Positions 45,364 to 57,478 are shown, numbered from the stretch's first letter. The stretch is 64,000 nt of DNA from Persicaria tinctoria (GCA_037127255.1 JBANSL010000004.1:19475967-19539966), one strand, 5' to 3'. Translations and numbers: made by a program. Notes: generated by a model from the sequence alone, not told the origin.

Positions 45364-47771
45364 TAAGCTTAGTGTTCACTTTGGTCCTCTATTTGATGAT
45401 CTGACGTTGTATCGGAGTCTTGTCGGGGCATTGCATTAACTTACATTCACTCGGACATACATAAGTTATGTCATACAACAGATCTGCTTGTTTATGCATG
45501 TGCCCAGGGAGCCGCACTTTCAGGCCTTGACGATCTCCCCTTCCTCTCGGCATGACCTCGTCGCCTACACTGATGCGGATTGGGGTGGTTGTCCTGACAC
45601 ACGTCGCTCCACGTCTGGTTACTGTGTCTTCCTCAACGACACTCTGTTGTCATGGTCTACGAAGCGTTAGTCTGTGGTTTCTCTCTCTAGCGCAGAGGCT
45701 GAGTACAAGGGTGTCCCCAACGTTGTTCCTGAGTGCTCATGGCTGCGCAATCTCCTTCTTGAGCTCCGCTGCCCTCTTCAGAAGGCCACCCTGGTCTACA
45801 CCGACAACGTCTCCGCCGTTTATCTGGCCAGCAACCTGGTCCAACATCAGCGCACGAAGCACATTGAGCTAGATCTCCACTTCGTCCGGGACAAGGTTGC
45901 TCTTGGACATGTTCGTGTCCTCCATGTCCCGTCCTCCTATCCGTACGATGATATCTTCACCAAGGGTTTATGTCGTCAGTTGTTCCTCGATTTTCGGTCT
46001 GTTCTCAATGTACGGGACCCTCCACTTTCGACTGTGGGGGTTTGATAGATTACATATTGTATAGTGGGCCTATTGGCTTAGGCCCAATTACTTGTAACCT
46101 ATATATATGAACATGTTAATCAATGAAACCCTCAAGAAGTACTTTACATCAATTATATCTTTCTACATTTGCTAATTGATTCAAGACCCATCCAAACAAC
46201 TCATTCCTCGCTGAAAATCGGACCGATTTGTCTCCCGTTCCATTGGGCCTTCTTCTTCCTAACCCTCTTTCTCGAAATTTTTTAGCTGCTCGGACGCTCA
46301 GAGAAGAAATCGAGCAGGGCTAGACATGAAGAGGTAGGTTTGTGGATCGATTTAATTAGAACTCTTCGCCCTGGGTACGGAGTAGCCACCGACCGAATCA
46401 ACTCCCCAGAGGAAAAACCGACACCCAGGAACCAAAGACTCATCAGAGATCGAAGGAGGCCAACAAAGGTTCAGATTGGGAAAGTTGATGAATTTGAGTA
46501 TGGAGAACTTGAGTAAGAGAAAGGGTTTGGGAGAAGGAATTGGAGGCGCCTGAAGCGCGTTGTTTGTAGCCCATTTGGTACTTGGTAGTACTCGATCGTT
46601 GTTATAATCATTAAAATAAACCAACAAACTAACAAAGTGCGAAACTATGTAGAGATTTGTAATAAAGATTGAAGGTTGTGTGTGAGACAAAGATGTGTAT
46701 AGATAACAAATAGGTGTAAAGAATATTTGTTCGTAGATTGAGTGTGTAGAGGAGTGTGGATCTCCTACGATCTTTGGTATACCTTTGGTGTGACACAAAA
46801 TTATTTGTGATATATTTTAGGAAAAATTTGTTCAAATATCCATTTAGAAATCCTAATTAAGTAAATGGATATTAGGTAAATGTCCATTTTATTTTCATAA
46901 TATCATAACTACCCCTATTCTAATTAAACCCCAATTAAATTGCCTAAGAGTCATTTATAAAACAGCCATGGTTCGATCTCTTCGCCTAAAGTCAACGACC
47001 CCCCCCTCCCCCCGTGTCTAATACTAGCATACATGGTTATATACTATATAGTACTTCGTATAGATATATAGATTTGATAAAATTATAAACTTAGCCCATA
47101 AAATTAAATAACTAAAATCCACCCCAACACCTAATTACAAATTCCAGCCCATAAAATCCAAATTTGACAATTTTCGCACTTTAGCTTCCAAGGTTTGATC
47201 CAATGATTCTCACTGCTTCGTATTGACTCTTGGTGACATTTTATGGGCTATACTCCCCTCGCTCTAGGATTTCAATTTGGTGACATTGTTTTGTCGTTGG
47301 TGGTAATAAATTACTGTTTGCTTAGCTTTAGCCTCTATATAGTGTTTAATGTTTTGTCGTTTGTGAGTACAATAGATTAATGACAAGAGGTTGGTGACAA
47401 TGTTTTATTGTTGGTGATAATACATTTAAGAAAAAAATATGGTGACATTGTTTTGTAGTTGATGATAATAGGGTGGTGACACTGTTTTGTCGTTGGTGAA
47501 TGGTGATAATAGATTACTGACAAGAGGTTGGTGACAATGTTTTGTTGTTGGTGACAATTTGTTTAAGAAAAAAATATGTTGAGAATGTTTTGTAGTTGAT
47601 GGTAATAGGGTTGTGACAATGTACTGTAGTTGGTGACAATAGGTTGGTGACACTGTTATGTCGTTTGTGACAATAGATTACTAACAAAAGGTTGATGACA
47701 ATATGCGATGACAATGTTTTGTAGTTGGTGACAAATGGAATTTATGTTGTTATTTTTAGATTTATGACCAT
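45364..47771 (+). pseudogene. Tandem copy 2: duplicated copia RNase H and LTR
   Basis: RNase H frames at 45488-45670 and 45674-46045 repeat those at 43075-43632, including the stop after STKR. The LTR copy is at 46043-46167. There is no upstream pol, so it is an inert passenger of the segmental duplication. Confidence 0.92.
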
Positions 47772-50181
47772 TAAGCTTAGTGTTCACTTTGGTCCTCTAT
47801 TTGATGATCTGACGTTGTATCGGAGTCTTGTCGGGGCATTGCATTAACTTACATTCACTCGGACATACATAAGTTATGTCATACAACAGATCTGCTTGTT
47901 TATGCATGTGCCCAGGGAGCCGCACTTTCAGGCCTTGACGATCTCCCCTTCCTCTCGGCATGACCTCGTCGCCTACACTGATGCGGATTGGGGTGGTTGT
48001 CCTGACACACGTCGCTCCACGTCTGGTTACTGTGTCTTCCTCAACGACACTCTGTTGTCATGGTCTACGAAGCGTTAGTCTGTGGTTTCTCTCTCTAGCG
48101 CAGAGGCTGAGTACAAGGGTGTCCCCAACGTTGTTCCTGAGTGCTCATGGCTGCGCAATCTCCTTCTTGAGCTCCGCTGCCCTCTTCAGAAGGCCACCCT
48201 GGTCTACACCGACAACGTCTCCGCCGTTTATCTGGCCAGCAACCTGGTCCAACATCAGCGCACGAAGCACATTGAGCTAGATCTCCACTTCGTCCGGGAC
48301 AAGGTTGCTCTTGGACATGTTCGTGTCCTCCATGTCCCGTCCTCCTATCCGTACGATGATATCTTCACCAAGGGTTTATGTCGTCAGTTGTTCCTCGATT
48401 TTCGGTCTGTTCTCAATGTACGGGACCCTCCACTTTCGACTGTGGGGGTTTGATAGATTACATATTGTATAGTGGGCCTATTGGCTTAGGCCCAATTACT
48501 TGTAACCTATATATATGAACATGTTAATCAATGAAACCCTCAAGAAGTACTTTACATCAATTATATCTTTCTACATTTGCTAATTGATTCAAGACCCATC
48601 CAAACAACCCATTCCTCGCTGAAAATCGGACCGATTTGTCTCCCGTTCCATTGGGCCTTCTTCTTCCTAACCCTCTTTCTCGAAATTTTTAAGCTGCTCG
48701 GACGCTCAGAGAAGAAATCGAGCAGGGCTAGACATGAAGAGGTAGGTTTGTGGATCGATTTAATTAGAACTCTTCGCCCTGGGTACGGAGTAGCCACCGA
48801 CCGAATCAACTCCCCAGAGGAAAAACCGGCACCCAGGAACCAAAGACTCATCAGAGATCGAAGGAGGCCAACAAAGGTTCAGATTGGGAAAGTTGATGAA
48901 TTTGAGTATGGAGAACTTGAGTAAGAGAAAGGGTTTGGGAGAAGGAATTGGAGGCGCCTGAAGCGCGTTGTTTGTAGCCCATTTGGTACTTGGTAGTACT
49001 CGATCGTTGTTATAATCATTAAAATAAACCAACAAACTAACAAAGTGCGAAACTATGTAGAGATTTGTAATAAAGATTGAAGGTTGTGTGTGAGACAAAG
49101 ATGTGTATAGATAACAAATAGGTGTAAAGAATATTTGTTCGTAGATTGAGTGTGTAGAGGAGTGTGGATCTCCTACGATCTTTGGTATACCTTTGGTGTG
49201 ACACAAAATTATTTGTGATATATTTTAGGAAAAATTTGTTCAAATATCCATTTAGAAATCCTAATTAAGTAAATGGATATTAGGTAAATGTCCATTTTAT
49301 TTTCATAATATCATAACTACCCCTATTATAATTAAACCCCAATTAAATTGCCTAAGAGTCATTTATAAAACAGCCATGGTTCGATCTCTTCGCCTAAAGT
49401 CAACGACCCCCCCCCCCCCCCCGTGTCTAATACTAGCATACATGGTTATATACTATATAGTACTTCGTATAGATATATAGATTTGATAAAATTATAAACT
49501 TAGCCCATAAAATTAAATAACTAAAATCCACCCCAACACCTAATTACAAATTCCAGCCCATAAAATCCAAATTTGGCAATTTTCGCACTTTAGCTTCCAA
49601 GGTTTGATCCAATGATTCTCACTGCTTCGTATTGACTCTTGGTGACATTTTATGGGCTATACTCCCCTCGCTCTAGGATTTCAATTTGGTGACATTGTTT
49701 TGTCGTTGGTGGTAATAAATTACTGTTTGCTTAGCTTTAGCCTCTATATAGTGTTTAATGTTTTGTCGTTTGTGAGTACAATAGATTAATGACAAGAGGT
49801 TGGTGACAATGTTTTATTGTTGGTGATAATACATTTAAGAAAAAAATATGGTGACATTGTTTTGTAGTTGATGATAATAGGGTGGTGACACTGTTTTGTC
49901 GTTGGTGAATGGTGATAATAGATTACTGACAAGAGGTTGGTGACAATGTTTTGTTGTTGGTGACAATTTGTTTAAGAAAAAAATATGTTGAGAATGTTTT
50001 GTAGTTGATGGTAATAGGGTTGTGACAATGTACTGTAGTTGGTGACAATAGGTTGGTGACACTGTTATGTCGTTTGTGACAATAGATTACTAACAAAAGG
50101 TTGATGACAGTATGCGATGACAATGTTTTGTAGTTGGTGACAAATGGAATTTATGTTGTTATGTTTAGATTTATGACCATT
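47772..50181 (+). pseudogene. Tandem copy 3: duplicated copia RNase H and LTR
   Basis: RNase H frames at 47896-48078 and 48082-48453, LTR at 48451-48575. Private changes relative to copies 1 and 2 include CAACCCATT, TTTTTAAGC, CCGGCACCC, TATTATAATT, TTTGGCAA, GACAGTATG and TTATGTTTAG. Confidence 0.92.
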
Positions 50182-50390
50182 AGTAGAGTTATATATTCTG
50201 TTTTGGTGACAAATGGAATTTATGTTGTTATTTTTAGATTGGTGACAATTGGTAGAGTTATATATTCTGTTTTGGTGACAAATGGAATTTATGTTGTTAT
50301 TTTGTTTTTTTTTTTAGATTGGTGACAATTGGTAGAGTTATATATTATGTTTTGGTGACAAATGGAATTTATATCTCATTTAGCTATAAT
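50117..50390 (+). repeat. Minisatellite of ~69 bp units at the right edge of the triplication
   Basis: TAGAGTTATATATT recurs at 50184, 50253 and 50333, with GGTGACAAATGGAATTTATG between. The third unit is longer through a T run. The last unit of the 2.4 kb repeat is itself one monomer, so the duplication breakpoint lies inside this minisatellite. Confidence 0.85.
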
Positions 50391-50516
50391 GTAATTTTCA
50401 TTATCCTTCTGTTCAATTGTAGTGGAAGTTGTGGTATGTATACCATCAAATATATCGAGGGTCTTGCATTTCATGGTGGTATATATTGAATCTATTTCAG
50501 ACAAGTATATGGATGC

Positions 50517-50517
<1 letters not shown>

Positions 50518-50603
<86 letters not shown>
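50518..50603. repeat. Compound (TA)n(GA)n microsatellite
   Basis: About 34 bp of TA followed by about 50 bp of GA. Confidence 0.95.
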
Positions 50604-50608
<5 letters not shown>

Positions 50609-50761
50609 GCTATAGAGGGTCTTGCTATTTTGGCTGTTAAGTATGAATGTCTCAACTGTTCCCCTTTGTTTTGATATTTTTGCAAGTTGATGTAGTCTGA
50701 CAATTAAGTATTACAAAGTTAAACTTTACATCAAATTTCATCTACTTAGGGTTATTATTGT

Positions 50762-51140
50762 AACAAAAATGCGTTAATATTAGATGACAAATGTGATACC
50801 ATTATAGTATTGTACATCGAATTATTCGTTTGCTCAAGTTTAGCCCCTCTAGGGTCTATGCTCCCCTAGTTCTAGGGTTTCAGTTTCGTAACAAAAATGC
50901 GTTAATATTAGATGACAAATCTGATAACATTGGTACTGTACACACATTTTAGGGTTTAGGATTTAGGGTTTAGGGCCTTGGCCCTAAACCCTAAAGACTA
51001 AACCCTAAACCCTAAACTATATTGTATATCAAATTTTCGTCTGTCATGTTTAGCCCCTCTTGGGTTTATGATCCCCTTGTTCTAGGGTTTCAGTTTTGTA
51101 ACAAAAATGTGTTAATATTAGATGACAAATGTGTTAACAT
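50762..51140 (+). repeat. Repeated ~128 bp block with AACAAAAATGCGTTAATATT
   Basis: The word AACAAAAATG(C/T)GTTAATATTAG occurs at 50762, 50890 and 51100, preceded at the latter two by CTAGGGTTTCAG and a TTTAGCCCCTCT block. The wider second spacing is due to the telomere-like palindrome between them. Confidence 0.8.
50948..51017. repeat. Inverted telomere-type repeat (TTTAGGG facing CCCTAAA)
   Basis: A few TTTAGGG-like units run into CCCTAAA units. The core is a perfect inverted repeat with 16 bp arms (50962-50977 and 50980-50995) and the two-base centre TT. Confidence 0.9.
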
Positions 51141-51159
51141 TAATATTGTAAACATTTTA

Positions 51160-51725
51160 GTTTGATGAAAGTGCTTTGTAGTTGGTGACAATTGGTTGGT
51201 GACACTGTTTTGTCGTTGGTGACAATTAATTTCTAAAAATAGGTGGTTGGAACTAGATCGGTGACAAAGTTTTGTAATTGGCGACAGTAGATTATTGACC
51301 AAAGCTTGATGAAAATATGTTGGTTACACTGTTTTATTGTTGATGTCAATAGATTACTGAAAAGAGGTTGGTGACAATGTCATGGTGACAATATATTGTC
51401 ATCAACCTCGTCATTAATAGTTGTCACCAACAATTATATTGTAATCAGGAAAATCATCTATTAGCTGAAAAACATCATTTGTCACCGAGGAAAAGTGTTA
51501 CTGACAACTGTCACTAGAAGAAAATCAATTGTCACCCAAATTTTTTTTGTCACCAACAATTATCACAAGAAAAAAAGAAAATCAATTGTCACTAGAAAAG
51601 ATTTTCCCCTAATTGTCACCGGAAAAAATAAAATGTCACAAAAAATCAATTGTCACCAAAATAATTATCACAATTAACTGTCACTAGAAAAATATACTCA
51701 ACTGTCACCAAAAAATTGTCACCAA
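51160..51725. repeat. GGTGACA array followed by an inverted TTGTCACC array
   Basis: Up to about 51390 the words read GGTGACA; from about 51400 to 51725 about a dozen read TTGTCACC or CTGTCACT. With the arrays at 44820 onward this makes a large inverted arrangement, as in the subterminal regions of a DNA transposon. No transposase was found inside. Confidence 0.65.
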
Positions 51726-52512
51726 ATGCAGGCGTTGACCGGAATGGTCAATGTTGAGTAGTCAATGTTAAAATTAAAAATGGTCAAAGGAAATGAGGAA
51801 GGGTTAGAAACGAGGAAGGAGGGGTATTTTTGGAAAAAATGAACATTTAGTTAATTATGTAAAAAAAGTGGACATTTACTTAATTTTGACATGAAAAATG
51901 GATATTCACCAAATTTATATTTATATAGTACATGTTTAATAATATATATTTTTAATTTTTTTTCTTACAAAATGATATTTTAATAATTATTATAATTAAT
52001 ATTCGAAAATAATAACTCTTCTAATTTTAATAATTTTCAAAATATTATTTTAATATTTTTCAAAACATTATCTTTGTTATTTTTTTTTCTTACAAAAGGA
52101 TATACGAATTTGTCCTGTCTGCGAGCTGATCGGATTTTTTGACGAATCTCAAACGTACCTACTTTCTCGTTGACTCTGTTCATGAAGCAATTGTACATCA
52201 GGCCTTCACTAAACTGAGTAAACTCAATTAGTGCAGTCTATCAATACAACCTAGTTACCTGCTCCTTAATTTTCCATAATCTTACAAACTATATAAAATA
52301 CTACATCCGTCCAAAAATACATTGACTTTTACTATTAACGCACGTTTTTTCAAAAGTTAAAACTATATGAAATATTAAATTTTTATTTATTTTTTTAATA
52401 ATTATAAACTTATTATCAATAAGTTTGTGTGTAATTTGTTGAATAGATAAAGTACGTTTTTTTAAAGAAAGGTAGCAAATACTGTCACCAATTACTCGAA
52501 AACAACAACAAA
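51726..52512. other. AT-rich spacer, no gene
   Basis: Only AT-rich DNA. CTACATCCGTCCAAAAATAC at 52304 resembles one end of a Stowaway-type MITE, but no matching right end was found. Confidence 0.45.
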
Positions 52513-52860
52513 GGACCCGTTTGGTTTAACACGAGAGGAATACTTTTCGGGAAGTTATTTCCTTGGAATTGAATTCCCACGAATTGTGCGTACTTTTCGA
52601 TAATTGAAAAAATATATGTTTGGTTGAATTTTAGATGATAGGAATTAAACTAAGAAAAATGAAAATTTCTAATTATAAAAGGTGGAACTGTAACTTACTT
52701 AGGGGAAGTATGTAAGTTAAATTTCTTTAAAATAGAGGAATTTAAATTGCTTGGAATTTAACTTTCTGAGTTTTTCTGTGATAAAAAATCCAACGAAACA
52801 TATATATTTTATCTGGATTTTTCTACCTATGGCGTTTTTTAGTCGTCAACCAAACGAGCC
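52513..52860. mobile_element. MITE with GGNCCGTTTGGTT-type ends
   Basis: 348 bp with imperfect inverted ends GGACCCGTTTGGTTT and (reverse complement) GGCTCGTTTGGTTG. No coding capacity. The target duplication is unclear because a (TAA)n microsatellite abuts on the right, so the superfamily is undecided. Confidence 0.6.
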
Positions 52861-52895
<35 letters not shown>

Positions 52896-52938
52896 TACAA
52901 AGATAATGGTATAAGTAATAGTCAAAATAGCTAAAACG

Positions 52939-52972
<34 letters not shown>
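52861..52972. repeat. (ATA)n and (TA)n microsatellites
   Basis: (ATA)n at 52861-52895 and (TA)n at 52940-52972. Confidence 0.95.
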
Positions 52973-52973
<1 letters not shown>

Positions 52974-53220
52974 CAAAGTATAGAAGTGAAAAGGACAAGC
53001 TTTGATATGAACAGAGAGATTATTGGACTATAAAATTGTGAATAGAAAGAAGCAAGTGTTGTGTAGGGAGCAAAGCCAGCTGCGTTTGGTTTTACTGTTT
53101 TAGTAGTAGCTAGATCGATAAATTAGGTACAAGTCGTGCTCTTCACCAACATCGTACGCACAACAACTAATGCCATTTATAAAAAAAAAATTATTATTTC
53201 CTGATTTTAGATTCTTAGTA

Positions 53221-53451
53221 GTACCCAGATTCAAATAAGATATCGTTTGACTTTTTAACACATATTTTAAGGAGGTAAAAACTGTATAATATATTAACTT
53301 TTTAATTATTATTTTTTATAATCTAATACTTATTACCAACAAATATTAAGTTGTAAAAAAAAAATTTTTAAAAAAATAATATTTTATATAGTTTTTCTCC
53401 TTAAAATACGTGTTAAAAAGTCAAACGACATCCTTTTTGAATCGGAGGGAG
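53221..53451. mobile_element. Stowaway-type (Tc1/mariner) MITE
   Basis: Flanked by TA at 53219-53220 and 53452-53453. The right end, inverted, reads CTCCCTCCGATTC, the family hallmark. The inverted ends match over about 55 bp (ATCGTTTGACTTTTTAACAC on the left side). 231 bp, no coding capacity. Confidence 0.8.
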
Positions 53452-53466
53452 TAGGGTTTTTTTTTT

Positions 53467-54035
53467 CTTTTTTTTTATTAGGTAAAAATTCGAAGGTCAG
53501 ACAGACCTGACTTATCGATAGGCCGACAGAGTCGACAGACGGCAAACCGTCAAACGTACAATCTAAAAATATAGAAATACAGACAATAAGCGAAATGAAA
53601 CAAGCAGAAGATAAACACTACAACCAAACGATCCGAGAAGACCGGCCAACTCCCAAGAAGCTGATGAAGCCGCCAAAGAACGAAGCCAAGCACCACTGAA
53701 CAGTGGCACCGCGGGCCAGCGGGCCCCCGGTAAAGCAAGACTTTATCTACTATGGGTAGTGCAGACGAACTCCAAGGAAACTATATCCCGAATACGGAGT
53801 CGCCCTGAGCGCACCACCTCGACCCCAGCCAGTCCCGACTCCAGACTCCACGCCCGGCCCCCAACCAAGCAGAAGACCTCCATGAAACATCGGAAGTAGA
53901 GCCGCAAACTGCTTCAACAAAACGGCAACAAGATTTCACCTATAAGAATATAGTCAAACCCTTGCGGAATTTATCCAACCCTTTCGGGAATTTTGTCAAA
54001 CCCTTTCGGGTGGTTGAGTATATATAGAAATATTT
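53467..54035 (-). mobile_element. L1-like 3' fragment with poly(A) tail
   Basis: On the minus strand it ends CCTAATAAAAAAAAAG with more A. The adjacent sequence (GACCTTCGAATTTTTA, GGTCTGTCTGACC) matches the left part of the insertion at 18210. No domain is coded; it is 5' truncated. Confidence 0.6.
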
Positions 54036-54049
54036 ATTTATTTTTGATT

Positions 54050-54480
54050 AGGAAAGAATTCGGGTGGGCTGGCCCTACCCGACAGCATCCTTACGGATGA
54101 GGTCAAGGAGACCTGGGTCATTTTCGATATCGACTCCTCGGGCAGAGCGGGAAAGGTGTGCAACCTTATCCGCCACTCTATTGCCCATACGAGGAACGTG
54201 AGAGAACACTACTTCTCTCACAATCGGTAGCAAGACTTGAACGTTAGAAAGGATTAGTTCTACATCCCAAGGGCATTTAGATTTTCCTTTTAAATGGTCC
54301 ATGATTATCTTGCAATCACCTTCAATTTGGATCCTATCTAAATTGAGTCGTAATACTTGATGGACCCCCATTTTGAGGGCAAGAGCCTTTGCTGTAAGCG
54401 GATTCTGTTTACCAAGTTGTTGATGGTGAATGGAGACTGGCCGACCTTCCTAATCCCTAATAACGACACCGGAAGTACTA
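54050..54480 (-). pseudogene. 5'-truncated LINE: RNase H end and 3' tail
   Basis: Minus frame 54371-54075 reads IEGDCKIIMDHLKGK, then VFSHVPRMGNRVADKVAHL, the C-terminal RNase H of plant L1 elements. It closely parallels 25615-25274. The 3' end runs CGAATTCTTTCCTAATCAAAAATAAATA. Only the last few hundred bases of the LINE are present. Confidence 0.85.
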
Positions 54481-55146
54481 TCCCCAGGACAAACAATTAA
54501 ATACAATTTCTCATTCTCCTCTTGATTCTTATGTTCTATTATACGTTATCAGCATGGGTTTGCTCTTACCAAGGTTTCAAGATCGGAGCATATTCTCAAG
54601 CTTTTGTCGCTTTTGTCAATTTGAATGATAAGTTACAGTCGATTATAATTTATTTTATTTTCTCTTCTTTATCGTTCTTACTTATCAATTCCTTAGTTTC
54701 ATGTATCTTGAATCTATGCTCTGATTATGTTTAAGCGTTAATCTTCTGTAGTTATTACTATGATCTGCAAATTTAGATCGCTAGACGTTGCTTATTTAAT
54801 CATTGATTTCGGTTGATATGTTTTGGATTGTGGTGGTAAATCTCTCTGTTGTTTGATTTAAATTGTAGAAGATTTATTAGACTAGCTGTTGTAATGCCAT
54901 GTGTTTATTTCTCTATGTCTTGCTTTCATATATGTTGCATGTAATATTTCTATGTGCTTGTATCATGTATGTGTGTATGGTGAGTATACATATAACATAT
55001 ATAATATATACTAAGGTATACATGGATGCACGATTGTAGTTAGGCTCGACTGAGTCGTATTGAGTCAGGAAATCGACTTGATCCTCTAACGATTCTAATG
55101 GACAATAGTGGAGTATAGTGTATAACCTATAGTATATATATTATAT
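54481..55146. other. AT-rich spacer, no gene recognised
   Basis: No product recognised. It may include decayed upstream parts of the copia fragment that follows. Confidence 0.4.
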
Positions 55147-55709
55147 GTGTATCCTAATCATGCTTGTTTGTTGAATAAGTCCATTTATGGTTTAAAGCAA
55201 TCACCTAGACAATGGAATATTAAATTTGACAAATGCATGAGATTCAGTCTAGGGTTTAAAAGGAGCAAGTTTGATACTTGTTTATACTTCAAAGGTGTCA
55301 ATAAGAGTCTTGTGCTTTATGTGCTTTTATATGTGGATGACATCTTGCCGATTTCTAAATGTGTTGATGTTATTCATGATATTAAAAGGAATATGCAGAA
55401 GCACTTTGACATGAAAGAGTTAGGCATTGCTAAAAAGATTTTAGGCATGTCTATTATAAGAGATAGGAAGCATGAAAGACTTTGGTTGCTTCAGTGTGAT
55501 TATGTGCATAAGGTTCTTGAGAGGTTTCATATTTCTGGTGACAAGATTAACAATATTCCTTTAGGTGCTCATCTTGTTCTTACTAAAATAAAAGGGAAAT
55601 TGTCTGTTGCTGAGTTTAACATTATGAAATCTATCCCTTATGATGTTGTTGTAGGTTCAGTGATGTACTCTATGATTTGTACTCGTCCTGATCTTGCATT
55701 TGTTGTAAG
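55147..55709 (+). pseudogene. Copia reverse transcriptase fragment, cut by the second Athila-like element
   Basis: Frame with SIYGLKQSPRQWNIKFDKCM, LLYVDDILPIS (YVDD present), MKELGIAKKILGMSI and SVMYSMICTRPDLAF. It is a C-terminal RT part of a Tork-like copia element. It has no start or upstream domains here and is interrupted at 55709/55710, where the LTR TGATGTCTCC begins; the rest would lie beyond the window. Confidence 0.9.
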
Positions 55710-57458
55710 TGATGTCTCCGAAGTAGCCATGTCTTAATGCATATTTTAGTTCCATATTCTTTACATTTTGCATATTTCGGGTTGGGAATATGTCGGATTT
55801 ATGTAGTATATACTTATTTGTCAGAAATTGAGATCTACATAAGTTTCTGTTTAATATTGCATAATATGGAACCATTTCAGGAGAAAACCAAGAAGCAAGA
55901 ACCGGAGCACAAAGCTACTCGACATCGACTAGCCTTAGTCGATCTCGACAAGCCATGTCTAGACACCTGCCAGGATCGAGGAGCCTATGTCGAGAAGCTA
56001 AAGACGGAGAACCCGACTTCCGAACCTTTGTCGAGATCGAGTTAGGCTACTCGAGATCGACAAGACCTCGGAGACAACCCGGAGTCGAGGAGAGCATGTA
56101 GAGAAGGGTTCCTCGACAACACCAGAAAGCCAGTCGATGGCCCAACTCTACTCAATGTCGACAAGGGGTCATCGAGATCAACGAACGCCAGGAGTCATGT
56201 CCGAGCCTGTCGAGGACCAGCTAGCCGAGACGACGAGCCAAGCCCAGTCGACCAACAATTCTACTCGATCTCGACTAGCCTTACTCGAGATCGAGGAGGA
56301 CTACAGAAACCGCGTAACACGTTTTTGTGAGTGCTACTCGGATTGGAATTCCTTGAGCTCGAAGATTGCCAAGTTCTATCCGATCTATCAACATCTATCA
56401 TGGAAGGAGAAGATTTATCCACTTGAGACACTTTAGATATTATTTCCCTATTTTAGATTTACTTTCATTATAGCTTTTATTTATCTTTAATGTTTTTAGA
56501 TATAGTTTTAGATATAGATAAAGATTTCTATCCTTGAGTAGCAAGGTTTAGAAGCCTATAAATAAAGCCCATGGGGCTGATTTCTAGTCATTCAATTTCA
56601 GAGAGAAGTAAGTAGGAGAAGTAGAGAGAGAGAGATGTCTGAGGTTGCGATGAATCACGAGTAGTCCACCCACTTCTAGGGTTGGGGCGAGCCCAACGAT
56701 AGCCATGCACACTTGAGGCAAAGATCTGACTTTTATCATGTTTTGAGCATCTACTACTTGTTTATGTGTTTATTACCCATCTAATGGAGATCCATGCTAA
56801 CAACTTGGATTGTAAACATAAAATCAGTAGAGACAATTAGGGTTTCTTGAAAGAGTTGTCTAATTGTTGGAAATGGCGAAAGCTTGTCCTTTGATGCAAT
56901 TCACATGATTATTTGTTTATCTCTGCCTTATGCATGCTTGGTTATCGTTGTTGCAAACCCCAATCTTGGAAGCCTTTTACATTAAGTTTAGTTCGAAATC
57001 CCAAAGCAATTGTTTTTACTTTCTTTCGTTTCGTTTTAGTTTATTTCTCCTCGATATCGAATAGCACTCGTCGATATCGAGTACTGATTCTCGATCTAGC
57101 ATCGCTGTAGCTTCTGTGTGCAGGTACTCGACAAAGCCCAACTCGACGTCGACGAAGCCTACTCGATATCGAGTACCCTCTGGTCGATATCGACTTCACC
57201 CTGTGCTTGCTGCTGCGCTACGCTAGACTATTCGATCTTCTGTCGAGTAGCTGTACTCGAGATCGAGGACATCTGTGGTCGGCTTTTGTGAGATTTCTTC
57301 GCTGCCTAGGATCCGCTGACACGCTTCCTCGTGGATCGATCATGACTTCCCGCTGCTGCATCAGGAGGAGGTCTTGTAATTATTTGCAAGGGACGGAATC
57401 TGGTTTGCTGTGATTTATTTATATTTTAATTTGCATACTCGATTTCCTCCTATCAACA
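55710..57458 (+). repeat. 5' LTR of the second Athila-like element
   Basis: 1749 bp, TGATG..CAACA. Contains about 12 TCGANNTCGA words in two clusters (55920-56300 and 57050-57270). A TATA box CCTATAAATAAAGCCC lies near 56556. Confidence 0.9.
56556..56573 (+). promoter_or_regulatory. LTR TATA box
   Basis: CCTATAAATAAAGCCC in the 5' LTR; the same box occurs at about 63339 in the 3' LTR and 37355 in a related fragment, the probable Pol II promoter of this family. Confidence 0.6.
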
Positions 57459-57460
57459 AA

Positions 57461-57478
57461 TTGGCGTCGTTGTCGGGG
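57461..57478 (+). other. Degenerate tRNA-Asp primer binding site
   Basis: TGGCGTCGTTGTCGGGGA, differing from the canonical site at 29862 by two C-to-T changes, each in a CCG context. Confidence 0.8.

Larger units (their letters stand above)
42951..50181 (+). repeat. Three tandem copies of a ~2.41 kb unit (copia 3' end plus flank)
   Basis: Units start with TAAGCTTAGTGTTCAC at 42951, 45364 and 47772 (periods 2413 and 2408). The third ends at 50181 where TAGTAGAG replaces TAAGCTT. Each contains the RT end, RNase H, 3' LTR, about 1.1 kb of flank, a variable poly-C tract, and the GGTGACA-rich array. Copies 1 and 2 differ at one substitution plus C-tract length by eye; copy 3 has about eight private changes. 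Confidence 0.93.

Noticed and set aside
50422..50703. Frames with repeated Tyr-Ile and Arg-Glu or Ser-Leu
   Set aside because: Translation of the (TA)n(GA)n microsatellite.
50948..51017. Ancestral chromosome fusion point
   Set aside because: Only a few telomere units on each side, and embedded in a local repeat rather than flanked by subtelomeric DNA.
44820..51725. CRISPR-like repeat and spacer array
   Set aside because: Plant nuclear context, degenerate words at irregular spacing, no cas genes; fits transposon or satellite repeats.
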